The notes: generated by a model from the sequence alone, not told the origin. DNA of 39,244 bases from Asparagopsis taxiformis (GCA_030407315.1 JALQPE010000085.1:1-39244), one strand, 5' to 3'; shown: positions 9,299-19,418, counted from the first letter of the stretch. A program made the numbers and translations.

Positions 9299-10856
9299 AC
9301 GTCCGCATCCAAAAAATTTTTATTTTTTTTTGGACGCGGACGTTCATTTGTTCTAGTAAATCTCGGGGCCGACTAGGACCCGTACTAGAGAGACTGGACG
9401 TCCGCGTCCACTTCCGAAAACACAGACGGGAAGGAGCCTCATCTGTTCCGGGACATGGGTACGTATAAGGAAGGCTAAGATTCTCTGGAAGTATGGTTAC
9501 TCTCCATATTACTACAAGACACTGCCCAGGCGCACTCAATTCATTGAGATCGGACCCATGCAATGTTCTTCTGACCAGAGTCTGTTCTCCTTGAGCAGGA
9601 AGCGAAAGCTCAGCTGTACCTACGCAGACTCCGTCAACTAGGAGTTCTACGGTCTTGCCAGGTGTAAGATGATTGCATCCACTCTCGTTCTTGGTTACCA
9701 CGCTCCCGGTCAAATTTTCGCTCTCCCCAGTTGTAACATCAACAGAAATACTTTGCGAACTGTTGTTTGTCTTTAGCTTCTTTGTTATCCCTGGATTCTC
9801 AGTGGCTAGTTGATGGCGTTTCCTGGAGCCTGCTGCTTTTCGTCGAAGTCTCCCATGTGCCACGCGAAAGCATTCTGGATCCTGTTCAATGCTGACGCAT
9901 TTTCTGTTAGTTTCGAGGCATGCAATAGCAGTAGTTAGGGTGCCGGCGTAGGCATCTAGGACTGCACCTTCTTCTGGACAGAATGTTGTCATGATTTCGA
10001 TCAAGAGATCGACGCTCTTTTCTTCAACGCGGACGACGGTCTTCTTTCCAGGAAATGTTAGCTTTTTGATCGGTATAGGAACGTCCGTGATAGCAGAAAA
10101 TCTTCGACTTGAAGCGCATTTGAAGCGATGATAGGGACTGGTAAAATCAGGAGAAAACTGCTGAGGATGTGATCCACTTTTCCGAGCTACAACTCCAAAC
10201 TCTGCTAGATTCTGAGGGAAAGACGACAGTCGGTGATGCTGCAACCTTTCTGAGCTCTTGACAATAGCATAAACGTGGCTCATAGCTCGGAAACCTGACT
10301 CACGGAGAGTGGATATCCACTTCTGAAGGTATCTCACGGAAGAAAATATGAAAACATATCCACCACTTTTCAACATTCTGTGGGCAAACTGGCAAAATGA
10401 AGCGATTTCTTTGTCGTCCAATCTGTCAGAGAAATTTTGACCAGCTCCAGAGGCATTCGGTTCTAATCCGTAAGGGGGATCGGTGCATATAAAATCAAAC
10501 AGCTCACTATCTGGTTTCCTGCTTCCTTTTTCATATTGCTCCCACCGCATTTGGAAGCACTTTATCCCGAGATCATCAAGAATGTCTTCGGATGTCTGAG
10601 GTGTGTTAGGTACAGATGTTCCCGTCACAGGATTCTGTGAATTGTTCTTTTCTTGAAGACATAGTGTTGTTTCCAGCCGCTCAGATACTTCTGTGCTGTG
10701 GGGCTGTTCCGGTTTAGAGCGATGTAGTGATTTCTCAATTGATCCAGCATTTTTATCGGTCTTTTTCGTGCGAATTGGAGCATCTTTACTATTCCAAAAC
10801 TCATTCTTCTCGTTTGCACGTTCGCTCTTTCCATTCGCATCTCCAGCGGAAGCCAC
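9243..10856 (-). CDS. Beta-class DNA methyltransferase, probably adenine N6
   Basis: A 537-residue frame with the amino-methyltransferase catalytic motif DPPYG at residues 126-130, then VVRVEEKSVDLL (about 274-285, like the conserved EKP helix), the S-adenosylmethionine motif DAYAGT at 301-306 and IEQDPECF at 323-330. The catalytic motif precedes the cofactor motif, as in beta-class enzymes such as CcrM; DPPY usually means adenine N6 methylation. The frame opens with GTG, not ATG, overlaps the end of the ParB-like ORF and is one frame away, so the two may be one protein broken by an indel. The last roughly 60 residues are encoded by inverted-repeat and minisatellite DNA and are probably not native. 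Confidence 0.75.
   Translation of the reverse strand: MASAGDANGKSERANEKNEFWNSKDAPIRTKKTDKNAGSIEKSLHRSKPEQPHSTEVSERLETTLCLQEKNNSQNPVTGTSVPNTPQTSEDILDDLGIKCFQMRWEQYEKGSRKPDSELFDFICTDPPYGLEPNASGAGQNFSDRLDDKEIASFCQFAHRMLKSGGYVFIFSSVRYLQKWISTLRESGFRAMSHVYAIVKSSERLQHHRLSSFPQNLAEFGVVARKSGSHPQQFSPDFTSPYHRFKCASSRRFSAITDVPIPIKKLTFPGKKTVVRVEEKSVDLLIEIMTTFCPEEGAVLDAYAGTLTTAIACLETNRKCVSIEQDPECFRVAHGRLRRKAAGSRKRHQLATENPGITKKLKTNNSSQSISVDVTTGESENLTGSVVTKNESGCNHLTPGKTVELLVDGVCVGTAELSLPAQGEQTLVRRTLHGSDLNELSAPGQCLVVIWRVTILPENLSLPYTYPCPGTDEAPSRLCFRKWTRTSSLSSTGPSRPRDLLEQMNVRVQKKIKIFWMRTSTFSSTYGGILGPDIHFL
9299..9343. repeat. Hairpin at the inner edge of the left arm
   Basis: ACGTCCGCATCC (9299-9310) pairs, with one mismatch, with GGACGCGGACGT (9332-9343) around an A/T-only loop of 21 bases. 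A third related copy of the GGACGTCCGCGTCC motif lies just inward (about 9397-9410). The structure is kept in the right arm near 29199-29245. It sits between the minisatellite and the arm boundary, a position where a mobile-element end might lie. Confidence 0.7.
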
Positions 10857-12208
10857 TAGGTCACATGAGTCTGACTGGTGTTCATCTTTTCAAACGGGGT
10901 GCAGCCGGCATTTTTCATTCGCGTCTTATTTTCTTCCTCTTCTTCTCCCGAATGACCGAAGATAGCTGTATATTTGGATTCCTTTTGTGGCGCTAAAGAA
11001 GGATAAAGTTTGCGGTATAAGTCCTTCAAGAAGGGTAAGATATCTTTATCGTTACCAAGATTCTCTTCAACTTCCTCATCAAGACGAGTACTTCGGAGGA
11101 GATTGACCCGTGCCGACTGCATGTCAGACGGCCATACTGTAGTTTCAAGAAATTCCTCAAATTTGATTGATTCCTGAAGAGCTCTTGATGCTTTCTTGTA
11201 TTGATCTGAGACGGATGAATGCTGAACTGGCCTGAAGTTCTTTTCTTGACAAAGCTCTCGAAGCCTATAAACCGTATGGATCTGAATCTCCTCTCCTTGT
11301 GCATCATCAGCTTTCATAAAGATTGTTGACTGCTTCAATGACGTAATATTGATGAATTTTCGAAAGACGCGGCAATCTACTGTTGACATGACGTTATCCT
11401 TTGAAACGGGCTCTCCATGGGCAGCTCGATACACCACAGCAAGATCGGGGTGCTCTTCCTTCATAACGTCCCCTATTGCTTCAATTACTCTGCGGGAAAG
11501 TCTAACAGCTGTAGCAGCCATCTGCTTCACTGTGCTTTCCTTCGAGTGTGTTGCACCATCATATGCTGCTGAAACTTCCGCCATTGTTACCTTCTTGACA
11601 TCCTTCTCGCCCTTTAGTCTTTCATGCTCTTCCTTAAGACCTGACAAAGTGTCGTATAGAGTAGGTTCAATGTAAAATGTCTCGGAATGTTTGGCATTCT
11701 GAGTACGTGCAAGTTGCTTAAGAGTCAACAATGGAAAACCTCCCGAAAGAAGAGTTACAGGCCATTGAAACCCGCTCCAGGTTTTGCTGTCATCTGCCAT
11801 AAGCTCTATCAGCGCACAGTGTCGATGCATCCCGTCAATTATTCCATACCACTCATTCCTCGATTCGCTCTTTTCCTTAGTTTCACTTGCAGAAAGGCCT
11901 TGTTTCTTGAAATAGGCAGATAGATGGTGTCGGTGAGCTCCACTCAGCTTCATAACTATCCCCAAGTCTGAACCACAAGTAAATCCTTCAGATGTGAAAA
12001 TAGATTTTAGTCTATCCACGCCTGATCGAGATATCTGCCTTATGTTTGTCATTGGTACACAAGCCATAGGGTCGACAGACGTATTTGTAGAACCATCCAT
12101 TACGGATGAGAAGCGAGCAACCGGAGCATTTCTTGAACCAGAACCTTGTTTAGAAACAAGAGGAATATAATTTGAATGTCGAGTTGTTCTTCTCTGGGAG
12201 CCTTTCAT
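10856..12208 (-). CDS. ParB-like domain protein
   Basis: A 450-residue ORF from ATG. Residues about 40-160 have the layout of the ParB/sulfiredoxin N-terminal fold: MACVPMTNIRQI near 48-59, as at the start of ParB domains, and the signature IIDGMHRHCAL at 123-133, matching the DGxHRxxA nucleotide-binding loop. The C-terminal two thirds are helical and unrecognised, with a Glu-rich segment near the end. In bacteria and phages ParB-like domains often sit beside DNA methyltransferases, and such pairs have entered eukaryotic mobile elements. Its TAG stop overlaps the first codon of the methyltransferase frame, so a ParB-methyltransferase fusion is likely. It is transcribed divergently from the DUF7869 gene. 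Confidence 0.65.
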   Translation of the reverse strand: MKGSQRRTTRHSNYIPLVSKQGSGSRNAPVARFSSVMDGSTNTSVDPMACVPMTNIRQISRSGVDRLKSIFTSEGFTCGSDLGIVMKLSGAHRHHLSAYFKKQGLSASETKEKSESRNEWYGIIDGMHRHCALIELMADDSKTWSGFQWPVTLLSGGFPLLTLKQLARTQNAKHSETFYIEPTLYDTLSGLKEEHERLKGEKDVKKVTMAEVSAAYDGATHSKESTVKQMAATAVRLSRRVIEAIGDVMKEEHPDLAVVYRAAHGEPVSKDNVMSTVDCRVFRKFINITSLKQSTIFMKADDAQGEEIQIHTVYRLRELCQEKNFRPVQHSSVSDQYKKASRALQESIKFEEFLETTVWPSDMQSARVNLLRSTRLDEEVEENLGNDKDILPFLKDLYRKLYPSLAPQKESKYTAIFGHSGEEEEENKTRMKNAGCTPFEKMNTSQTHVT

Positions 12209-13403
12209 TTCTTTGTGCAGAGGTTGAAATGGTCCAGAATACTTCCTCAGTGATCACGGACAGTATTACGGCAATAGTATCTACGCAGAACATTAATGTA
12301 CAGGAAAGGTATCGAGCTGAGTGCACCTGGAACGCAACAAAAGTTTACAAGATAACAATGGCCCCATCGGCTTTGTCCAGAATAATGTATTCAAAACGCG
12401 AGCATTGCAAATATCTTATGAACATACTGGATGCCTGAGGGAAGCATAAAAGTAATCATTTACACGGATACAAGTAATGATGTCATCGTGGAACAACTGC
12501 AGAACTTCCACGACGGATCAAGGACAGTAGCGTATGATAAACGGTGATAATCTTGTGACCCGTCTGAAGATATTCACAGAAGGGTAAACTGTACTCATTC
12601 ATGGCCAGATCTGAAACATAAAGGTAAAAAACCCTAGGACTTAGCCATTCAGTGCTGAAGTGGAAGTAATTCACTAGATAAACTGTCTCTGAAGAGAGGC
12701 CCATTGCCCAGCTTGTCGCACTCTAATTTTTATCTGTCAGAAACATTTTAAATTATTTTAAGTTAATACACTGGTACGAAGACATGTCATTTCGTCGAGG
12801 TCATTAGTCAATAACGATGCACACTCGAAGTGTTGATAACAAACTTTCCCAAGTCTACGCAGTGACCACCATATGACGCAATTGTCACAATTTCGCGTGT
12901 CTGTAATTTCGGACTCTATGTTTCATTTTTGTTGGTCGGCGCACTGCAAAGATCTTTCATAAATTCGAATATCGGTATCGAGATATAGGACTAGTTGTCT
13001 ACTGACAGAAAACTGCCAAATGTAACGACGTGGTACCATCTCCTTGGTACTTTCATATATAGTATTCAACCGCCCATTTCTATTTTGGCCCTTTGTAAAG
13101 CAAGTTTTGTTCTGTATGGAAACTTTCCTGAGATACGTATGGTCATGCCCAGGGAGAATAACTTCAAATTTGGGACAAGGTTGAATCAGTCTTTCTCCTA
13201 CCTCTGTGCAAATATCAATATCAGAACATAGGTACGTGATGTGGCTTGCTAATTGGTGATGTTTTGAGTTGAACGGAATGACTGCAATGGCATAGACTCC
13301 TACCTATGTTTTTCCAACATCACCTGTCACGAAGTTTATTGACATCGGGTGAATAGTTTCCAACTCAATAGATTATGGTCCCTATGTCCTCAAAAAATGC
13401 AGC
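12209..13403. promoter_or_regulatory. Divergent intergenic region
   Basis: About 1.2 kb between the start of the minus-strand ParB-like gene and the plus-strand DUF7869 gene. It is AT-rich and has no ORF I can support. Both promoters presumably lie here, by position only. I see no clear shared motif. Confidence 0.4.
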
Positions 13404-15905
13404 ATGCATGCTCGACAGATCTTTGGATGCTTCTGCGCACCCATTTTGTACCTCTTGAGTGCAAGAAGTTCTTTGACTGATTCCAAGTGCTGTTACACTT
13501 GCAGCTACTACTACCTCGGCAATAAGGTACGAAAAATGAGCGCTCATAGGATTCCTATGAATCGTATGGACCATACACAAATTGTGAGCTCCTCGTTTTC
13601 ATCGAGAAACAGCTCTGGTAACTCCGAAAGTCTGGATGAGGAGAATAATGAACATGGATCTTTGCTGCTGTCCACCTCTCGTCTTCTTGGAAATGAGGGG
13701 GATTTCAGAGATGCTAGCAGGTTTCGATACGACCCGAATGAGAGAGAGAAAAGAGAATGCGAGAACATTGATATATACCCGAGCACTCTGAAGAAAAGAC
13801 GTTTAGATGCTGCAATACAAATGACGGAAGCGAAGATAGAGGAGGGGCGCTGTTGCAAAAGGAGATGTTTCCAAGCTGTGGATGCTTCCCATCTCAAACA
13901 GGAAATTTCTGAAGTTGCATGTATGAGCAATTCGAAGAGACGGAATGTACTCAGTAGCATGGTTGGCTATGAGAAAACAACAACAGGCGACAGGAAAGTC
14001 TTCATCTTCAATGGAAATGTAGTATGTGCCACATTCCTTTGCAAAGCCTTTCGGTTCTCAAGACACCTTCAGAGCAAAGTGAAGATGACAGACAGAGCAC
14101 TTGCCCGAGTTCATGCAAAAGGCAGAGGAAATAATATTTTAAGCGCTCGGAAAGATTCGATCATTATCTTCCTGTCACGGCTAGCGGATTCTACAGCCGG
14201 AAACATGCCTGATAAATCTGAGCAACACCTTCCGTTCTTCAAAAAGTCCGAAGTCTACAGGAGGTATGAGAACGAGTATAGCATTCTCAACTCGACCGAG
14301 CCCCCTTCAATGTCATACTTCTACCATGTTTGGAAAAAGCACTGTTCATCCATTAAAGTTCGAAGGGTCTCTCGTTTCACGAAGTGTTCCACATGTGAAG
14401 ACCTTAGAACTGCAATTCTCGAAGCATCTAAACCTGGATATTCTACCGAAGATCTGTTGCTACAAAGAAAGGCGCATGTGGATATGGTGTGGAGGGAAAG
14501 GATGGAATATCAAAAGAAGGCAGAGCGAGCAATTCTCAATCCTAAACAGTTCTGTTCTATTTGCGTCGATGGTGCAGATCAATCTGCTTTTGGACTGCCA
14601 CATTTTGCAGTTAAAACCAAAAAAACTACAGGAAGGGCAATGAAGGTGAGGCTGATCGGTATACTAGAGCACGCAGTTGAGAAGGAACTCCATCTTTTTA
14701 CAATGACAGAGGAATTTCCTACTGGAGCCAACCACATAGTGGAGGCTGTTCACAGGTTTCTGGCTGAGAAAGCCAGAACAAAAGCGTTACCGAAAACTCT
14801 CTACGTGCAGCTTGACAACTGCACAAGAGAGAACAAAAATAGGTATTTCCTAGCATACCTTGAGTCTCTCGTTGCATGGAAAGTGTTCAGTGAAGTTCAT
14901 GCCTCCTTCCTGCCCATCGGGCATACTCACAGCGATATTGATCAAGCATTTAGTTGTACTTCTGGCCGTCTACGCTCCAACGATGCAATCACTCTACGAG
15001 ACCTTCACGAGCAGCTCCGCATGTCTTATACTCCTACTCCAGCTGTCACCAATATCCGTCACGTGGCAAATTTTGCAGGGCTTTGTCAAGAGAAGAAACA
15101 CTTAACCAGAGCCCGAAACTTTTCTGATTTCAGGTACTTCAAGTTCACTGAAGACAGTGGCAAACTGCCTTCTCCCCACGCCAGTACCACAGTATGTTAT
15201 GTGAAAATAATGTCCTCGGACGAGTGGAAACTGATGAGTCACAGGGAAAAGAACATCCCGGACTCTTTCCTAGCTGGTATTCCAGATATTCGGGAAACTC
15301 CACCAACTGTTTTGACATGTCCAGATGGGCGGCGTGAGATTGAATTGAGATTGCGCTCTGAAGAAGGTCGAATTAACGACAGTGATAAGATGAGAGAACT
15401 AACAAACCTACTTGATCATGTTTTCGATTCCAGAGAAGAGAAGTTTCATTGGGATATGGGAAACTGTGTGGAACTTAATAGCTGGATTTCAAGAGACTTA
15501 AATTCTACAGATACAAAATCGGAAGACTCAGAAGATTCCGACGTGTACCCAGCTGCAAGACCAAGAAAAAGATACATATATGAGAAGAATCGCTTTGTTG
15601 CAGTCAAGCACAACACCACTTCTTCTCAATGCCCTTTCTGGATAGGGAAAATTTGTAATGTGTTGTACGACTCTGTGGGAGATGCTCATAGACTACATGT
15701 TCACTGGTACCAACCAGCCGAAGGCAAAAATATCTACCGGTGCAAATATAGCCCGTCATATATTGCTTACAGGTCAAAGAAGAGTCCCCAACCTTGGCGC
15801 GATACGATTTCCACAGCCTCCGCTATCGAAGTGGTTGAAGATCTAACAAGGAGCGGTGCTCTACGTATGAGTGTAGTGAAGACGCTACAGGAAATATTCT
15901 TGTAG
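13404..15905 (+). CDS. DUF7869-family protein, possible transposase
   Basis: An 833-residue ORF. A second Met at residue 45 (13536) may be the real start, since the first 44 residues do not look conserved. The core matches the DUF7869 layout: a Cys pair FTKCSTC at 326-331, CVDGADQSAF at 387-396, LYVQLDNCTRENKNRY at 466-481 and FLPIGHTHSDIDQAFS at 502-517. D389, D471 and D511/D513 are conserved acids spaced like an RNase-H-fold DDE nuclease, so a transposase role is plausible but unproven. The N-terminus is basic with Cys and Lys/Arg clusters (about 130-160). The gene is uninterrupted and its codon use differs little from the ParB/methyltransferase pair. Confidence 0.7.
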   Translation: MHARQIFGCFCAPILYLLSARSSLTDSKCCYTCSYYYLGNKVRKMSAHRIPMNRMDHTQIVSSSFSSRNSSGNSESLDEENNEHGSLLLSTSRLLGNEGDFRDASRFRYDPNEREKRECENIDIYPSTLKKRRLDAAIQMTEAKIEEGRCCKRRCFQAVDASHLKQEISEVACMSNSKRRNVLSSMVGYEKTTTGDRKVFIFNGNVVCATFLCKAFRFSRHLQSKVKMTDRALARVHAKGRGNNILSARKDSIIIFLSRLADSTAGNMPDKSEQHLPFFKKSEVYRRYENEYSILNSTEPPSMSYFYHVWKKHCSSIKVRRVSRFTKCSTCEDLRTAILEASKPGYSTEDLLLQRKAHVDMVWRERMEYQKKAERAILNPKQFCSICVDGADQSAFGLPHFAVKTKKTTGRAMKVRLIGILEHAVEKELHLFTMTEEFPTGANHIVEAVHRFLAEKARTKALPKTLYVQLDNCTRENKNRYFLAYLESLVAWKVFSEVHASFLPIGHTHSDIDQAFSCTSGRLRSNDAITLRDLHEQLRMSYTPTPAVTNIRHVANFAGLCQEKKHLTRARNFSDFRYFKFTEDSGKLPSPHASTTVCYVKIMSSDEWKLMSHREKNIPDSFLAGIPDIRETPPTVLTCPDGRREIELRLRSEEGRINDSDKMRELTNLLDHVFDSREEKFHWDMGNCVELNSWISRDLNSTDTKSEDSEDSDVYPAARPRKRYIYEKNRFVAVKHNTTSSQCPFWIGKICNVLYDSVGDAHRLHVHWYQPAEGKNIYRCKYSPSYIAYRSKKSPQPWRDTISTASAIEVVEDLTRSGALRMSVVKTLQEIFL

Positions 15906-18060
15906 TCCCTGGCCAAGCGTGAGCACTCTCCGGAAGTCATCACAACATAAAGATATCACCAACGATTAAAGCTCTTAATTCGGCTGACAGAGACCTCTAC
16001 AAAAGCAGAAAGATTAGATAAATGAACTCGTTGCTTACAAAGAAGGAACTAGTAGTGGAGTTTAAGTTTCGGTTAGATCATAGGTAGTTCGCAACGCAAG
16101 ATTGTCCAATTCGAATCAGACCGAGAGAAAACTGAGAACGGAAATGATTCTCCACTCCTCACATGTGGGGAAGCTGGAAACGATTAGAGTACATGCCATT
16201 GCACTGGCATCTGTTCGATGTGCCAGGGTCTTGAATCTTGAATGTTTTCGACTGATCATATGAATATGCGCCTGTACACCGAGAAATGTGCTTCAGCAAA
16301 TGAATAGAAGTTTTGGCGCGTGTCTCGATTGTATAAAATTCTCAATGGTTAGTGTATCTCCGCGATTATTTCACTTGCCCAACGTCCATTACACAGTATG
16401 CTATGTCTATAGACATGCATGCAAGCATGTAAGAATGTGCATTTGTGCCATTCTTAATGGCACAACACAGTGCAGCGATGAATTGTTCGAATAATAACAG
16501 CTTTAGAATCAAGACCTGTGTGTGTCTGCAGAGGCTACGATTCTTGTATGCTTCAGAGCTAGTCCTATAACAATAGAGCCAGAACTCTTAATTGCTGCTG
16601 CTGTGCATCTCTTCACCACGCATGTAACCTGTCAGCATCTGCTAAGTTGAAACATGTTGTATGAAACTAAGATAATTCAGTAGCCATGGTCAGTAGCCAT
16701 TGCCGTGAACTGGTAAGGTTAAGGTGTTGTTGCGCTTTGCATGCGTTTGGGTCAAGCCAGCTCTGTGAATAAATTTCTTGTACTATCTGCACGTCTAGCA
16801 TGGATGTAGCAATATATGAATGCAGTACGTGATTTGATAATGGCAGTGAAATTAATAGGGAATACGCCAATGTTGACATGACTGTCATCCCAGCCCAAAA
16901 GTTCTCTGTACAGCACACAATTTCCATAGACGTATCCGAAGTATTGTGATTCCCATACGCCAGATCATCCATGCGAATTTAACGTCCAAAGCTTATGCAG
17001 GGAGTTGTCTTAAAACGAAGGATTAGAGGTGCCAGAACTTGTACTCGGCTAGATATGTGGACATGGTCTGAACACCCAAGCATGGGAAGTATTGACACAT
17101 TTGCGCGTACCTTCTTGTGTGCTCACAGGTTTTTCATCGCTCGATTCATCATACTGGTAACAAATGAAATGCGTTTGGACTAAACCAGGCTGAAAAGCTG
17201 ACCTTGGGAATCATTCCTGTAAAGATCACCACGGGCTTCTAGACAAGATACTTTTCGATGCGCATGACAGTCAGTTTTTTTCGTAGAACATACTTGTGTA
17301 CATCAGGCAGTGATACAGACATGCTTACTTCAATATACGCAATGCTTTGCATTCCTGACCCACGAATGTAACCAATTGGTGCTGACAATCGCCTTGAGTT
17401 GCTCCACAGTGCACGAGTGATGGGGACGGCCACTCTGCGGATCGAATGCTACTGTGAAAGTGCAAACCAGGTTGTGTCTGGCTAGGCACACCACGCAAAT
17501 ACCCCGATACTCACACAGCCCAACTGCCATCACTGCTGGTAGACCACACTGTATTTGTCAACGCGCGGCATTGGCGCCGGAAGAATAACCCTAACTATAG
17601 CCTCAAGTTCCGAGAGGTATACATATCTTGTTTTACTACCAATAGCAGGTTGACAAATGTACTATCATCGAAAATATGTTTATCCAACTCAGGCCTCTGA
17701 TACGTCGATTTCATTCAAATATTTCAATTACATTTACCATATCGGTGCAATTTATCTTTGTAAACTAATTTGATCATCGATAGCCAATCGGACTCACACT
17801 GAAACCGGAACATTGGCAGTGTATCCTTACAGCCATATCTGAAGTGTACACCACTCACCATAAAAGTGGTTCGTCACTTGCTATAAATATAATTCTTCCT
17901 AGAGTAATGCCCCAATGGTGCAAGGGTATCGAATAACTTGATACAGAAGTATGATATCGATTAGTATCGTCATTGTCACCCGGACTTCCACTCCGTGCGT
18001 GACATATCAGCGTGACACAGTTACTTCATTCCCTCTTTTTCTATTCTGTTTTTCAAAAGT
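15906..18060. other. AT-rich non-coding stretch
   Basis: About 2.1 kb with only short, unconvincing reading frames. It has a 14-bp palindrome at 16403-16416 (ATGTCTATAGACAT) and several CATG-rich words around it. I recognise no gene, RNA or repeat. It ends where GC-rich decayed retroelement sequence begins near 18060. Confidence 0.5.
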
Positions 18061-18237
18061 ACTGTTCTGTTCCGCTCGAAACGTGCGTTGCGGATGTTTC
18101 GATTCGAGACACGGACTCGTTTGTCGAAGTTTCATTTATAACGTGCCTGCGCGGCCGTCAGCGTTCGATACGCGTTGTCCATCGTTGTGGCGAGCTCACG
18201 AACGTAAGTGGCTCGCCCTCCCCCGTCGGGTAGTTCG
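18060..18237 (-). pseudogene. Decayed Ty3/gypsy element, 3' tail of pol (segment 1)
   Basis: Read on the minus strand, this GC- and CpG-rich piece gives a pattern typical of the end of a gypsy integrase: AYRTLTAAQARYK, a stop, then NFDKRVR. It is the continuation of the fragment at 25450-29111; the two were split by the chromovirus at GTTCG. After about 18060 the composition turns AT-rich and the homology is lost; no LTR is visible. Confidence 0.7.
18233..18237. repeat. Target-site duplication GTTCG (left)
   Basis: Directly precedes the LTR and equals 25450-25454. Removing the element and one copy rejoins the reading of the older gypsy integrase, which supports a simple insertion. Confidence 0.9.
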
Positions 18238-18815
18238 TGTGGGGGTTAAGGCACAACTTGGGAGAAGATGTTCCGGTCGAAGGTACCTCCGAATCCCTGA
18301 GGTGGGGAGCGGAGGGTAGTTTATATAGACTAGGAGGTAGCTCTAGGAGGGGTAAAATGAAGGGTAACTACGAGGAGCTACGAGGAGTAGGCATCGGGAG
18401 ATCAACCAATAGGAGAGGAGAATGGGAGATATTGTTGGTGGTGGCGGATCTGGAAACGGTCATAAGGAGAGTGTGACAGGGAGGGCCACGTGTAAGAGTC
18501 CAGCAATGTAACACGTGTAAGAGTCCAGCAATGTAACACGTGTAAGAGTCCAGCAATGTAACACGTGTAAGTCACATGACAGGTGTTGTAAGTCTATCAT
18601 AACATGTAAGTAGCCTGCTCAAGTGTCTCCTAGGTGGTGTAAGGTATGTGGAAAGCTGTAAGTAGCCTCGTAGGAGTGGTTACTGTAAGCTTCCCTTGTA
18701 GTTGGGAGCTTTGGTCTCTGTGGAATGGTACTATCTTATTGGTTGGTCGGGGTATGGTGTTATAAGAACAGGAATCTAGTGTTTACCATGAGGTCTAGAG
18801 GGCTGATCCCTGACA
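18238..18815 (-). repeat. 3' LTR of the chromovirus (578 bp)
   Basis: Direct repeat of 24822-25449, 50 bp shorter because it has three rather than five copies of a 25-bp unit (starting at 18487). In element orientation TATATAA (18321-18327) lies 83 bases from the downstream LTR edge, so R and U5 must be short and U3 long. Confidence 0.95.
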
Positions 18816-18829
18816 TCACTCCTTCCTCT
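18816..18829 (-). other. Polypurine tract
   Basis: AGAGGAAGGAGTGA, all purines except one T, ends exactly at the 3' LTR. This is the expected primer for plus-strand DNA synthesis. Confidence 0.75.
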
Positions 18830-18870
18830 GAATAAGAGTCGTGCTCGACTCGAGACTGAAGGGGAGGATA

Positions 18871-19329
18871 CTAACCGTTGAAGACTGTTGGGAAGGGGAA
18901 CACGGTGTGTGTCGGCCTAGGGATTAGGATGAGTGATACGTCCATTTGTTCTTCTTCAGCCAAAGCTGTGACGATATTGCGGATCTCATCCGCATAGGAC
19001 TGGTCGGGGGAGAGGTGCCCATAGGCACCAACTACCCAGTGGTACAGATAACAGATAAAGTTGTATCCTATGGCTTCGGAGAGAGGAGCCGGTAAATTTT
19101 CGACGTTCGGCGAGAGTTCAATTCGATCTATGATCACAGACAGTAGGTCGAAATCTTCCGCTGTTACACAGAAGGGGCCAAAGGCATGATAGTATCCATA
19201 GCATGAGTGGATTAGGGCCCAGCAAAGTACACTTCGTGCATAAGGTTCTGGGGTAACGTCTTGTAACCATGTAGTCAATGTCTCGCCAGCGATAACAAGC
19301 TGGAGGTAAAACTCAGAAGAGGTGGCCAT
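18871..19329 (-). CDS. Chromovirus 3' accessory ORF, unknown
   Basis: A 152-residue ORF lying 89 bases after pol and before the polypurine tract. It is rich in Leu, Tyr, Trp and Ala and looks like a compact helical protein; I see no signal peptide, strong membrane segment, zinc motif or similarity to an envelope or dUTPase. It is intact in a young element, which suggests function. How it is translated (spliced or internal start) is not apparent. Confidence 0.6.
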   Translation of the reverse strand: MATSSEFYLQLVIAGETLTTWLQDVTPEPYARSVLCWALIHSCYGYYHAFGPFCVTAEDFDLLSVIIDRIELSPNVENLPAPLSEAIGYNFICYLYHWVVGAYGHLSPDQSYADEIRNIVTALAEEEQMDVSLILIPRPTHTVFPFPTVFNG

Positions 19330-19418
19330 GGTGGAGAGGGGATATGGATGGGAAGGGGATGTCCAAACGAGGTTGTGGACTGAAAGGAATTTATAGAGCT
19401 GAAAGGGAGACCGGGAGT

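Larger units (their letters stand above)
1..9428 (+). repeat. Left arm of a giant inverted repeat (about 9.4 kb)
   Basis: This whole stretch recurs as its reverse complement at 29112-38516. The match covers genes, intergenic DNA, hairpins and minisatellites in the same order. The inner boundary is sharp: both arms share sequence up to CACAGACG (9421-9428 here, 29112-29119 on the other side), after which they differ completely. The outer boundary lies before base 1. Differences are scattered substitutions, many one-base indels and different minisatellite copy numbers, so this is not one sequence read twice. It could be very long terminal inverted repeats of a mobile element, or an inverted segmental duplication. 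Confidence 0.95.

Noticed and set aside
15906..18060. RNA genes or an origin in the AT-rich gap
   Set aside because: No tRNA cloverleaf, rRNA or repeated motif recognised; a covariance-model search would be needed.
18340..18480. Genes within the LTRs
   Set aside because: The same short frames appear in both LTRs and are incidental to regulatory sequence.
18871..19329. Envelope gene of a retrovirus-like element
   Set aside because: No signal peptide, transmembrane anchor, cleavage site or glycosylation-rich ectodomain; too short.
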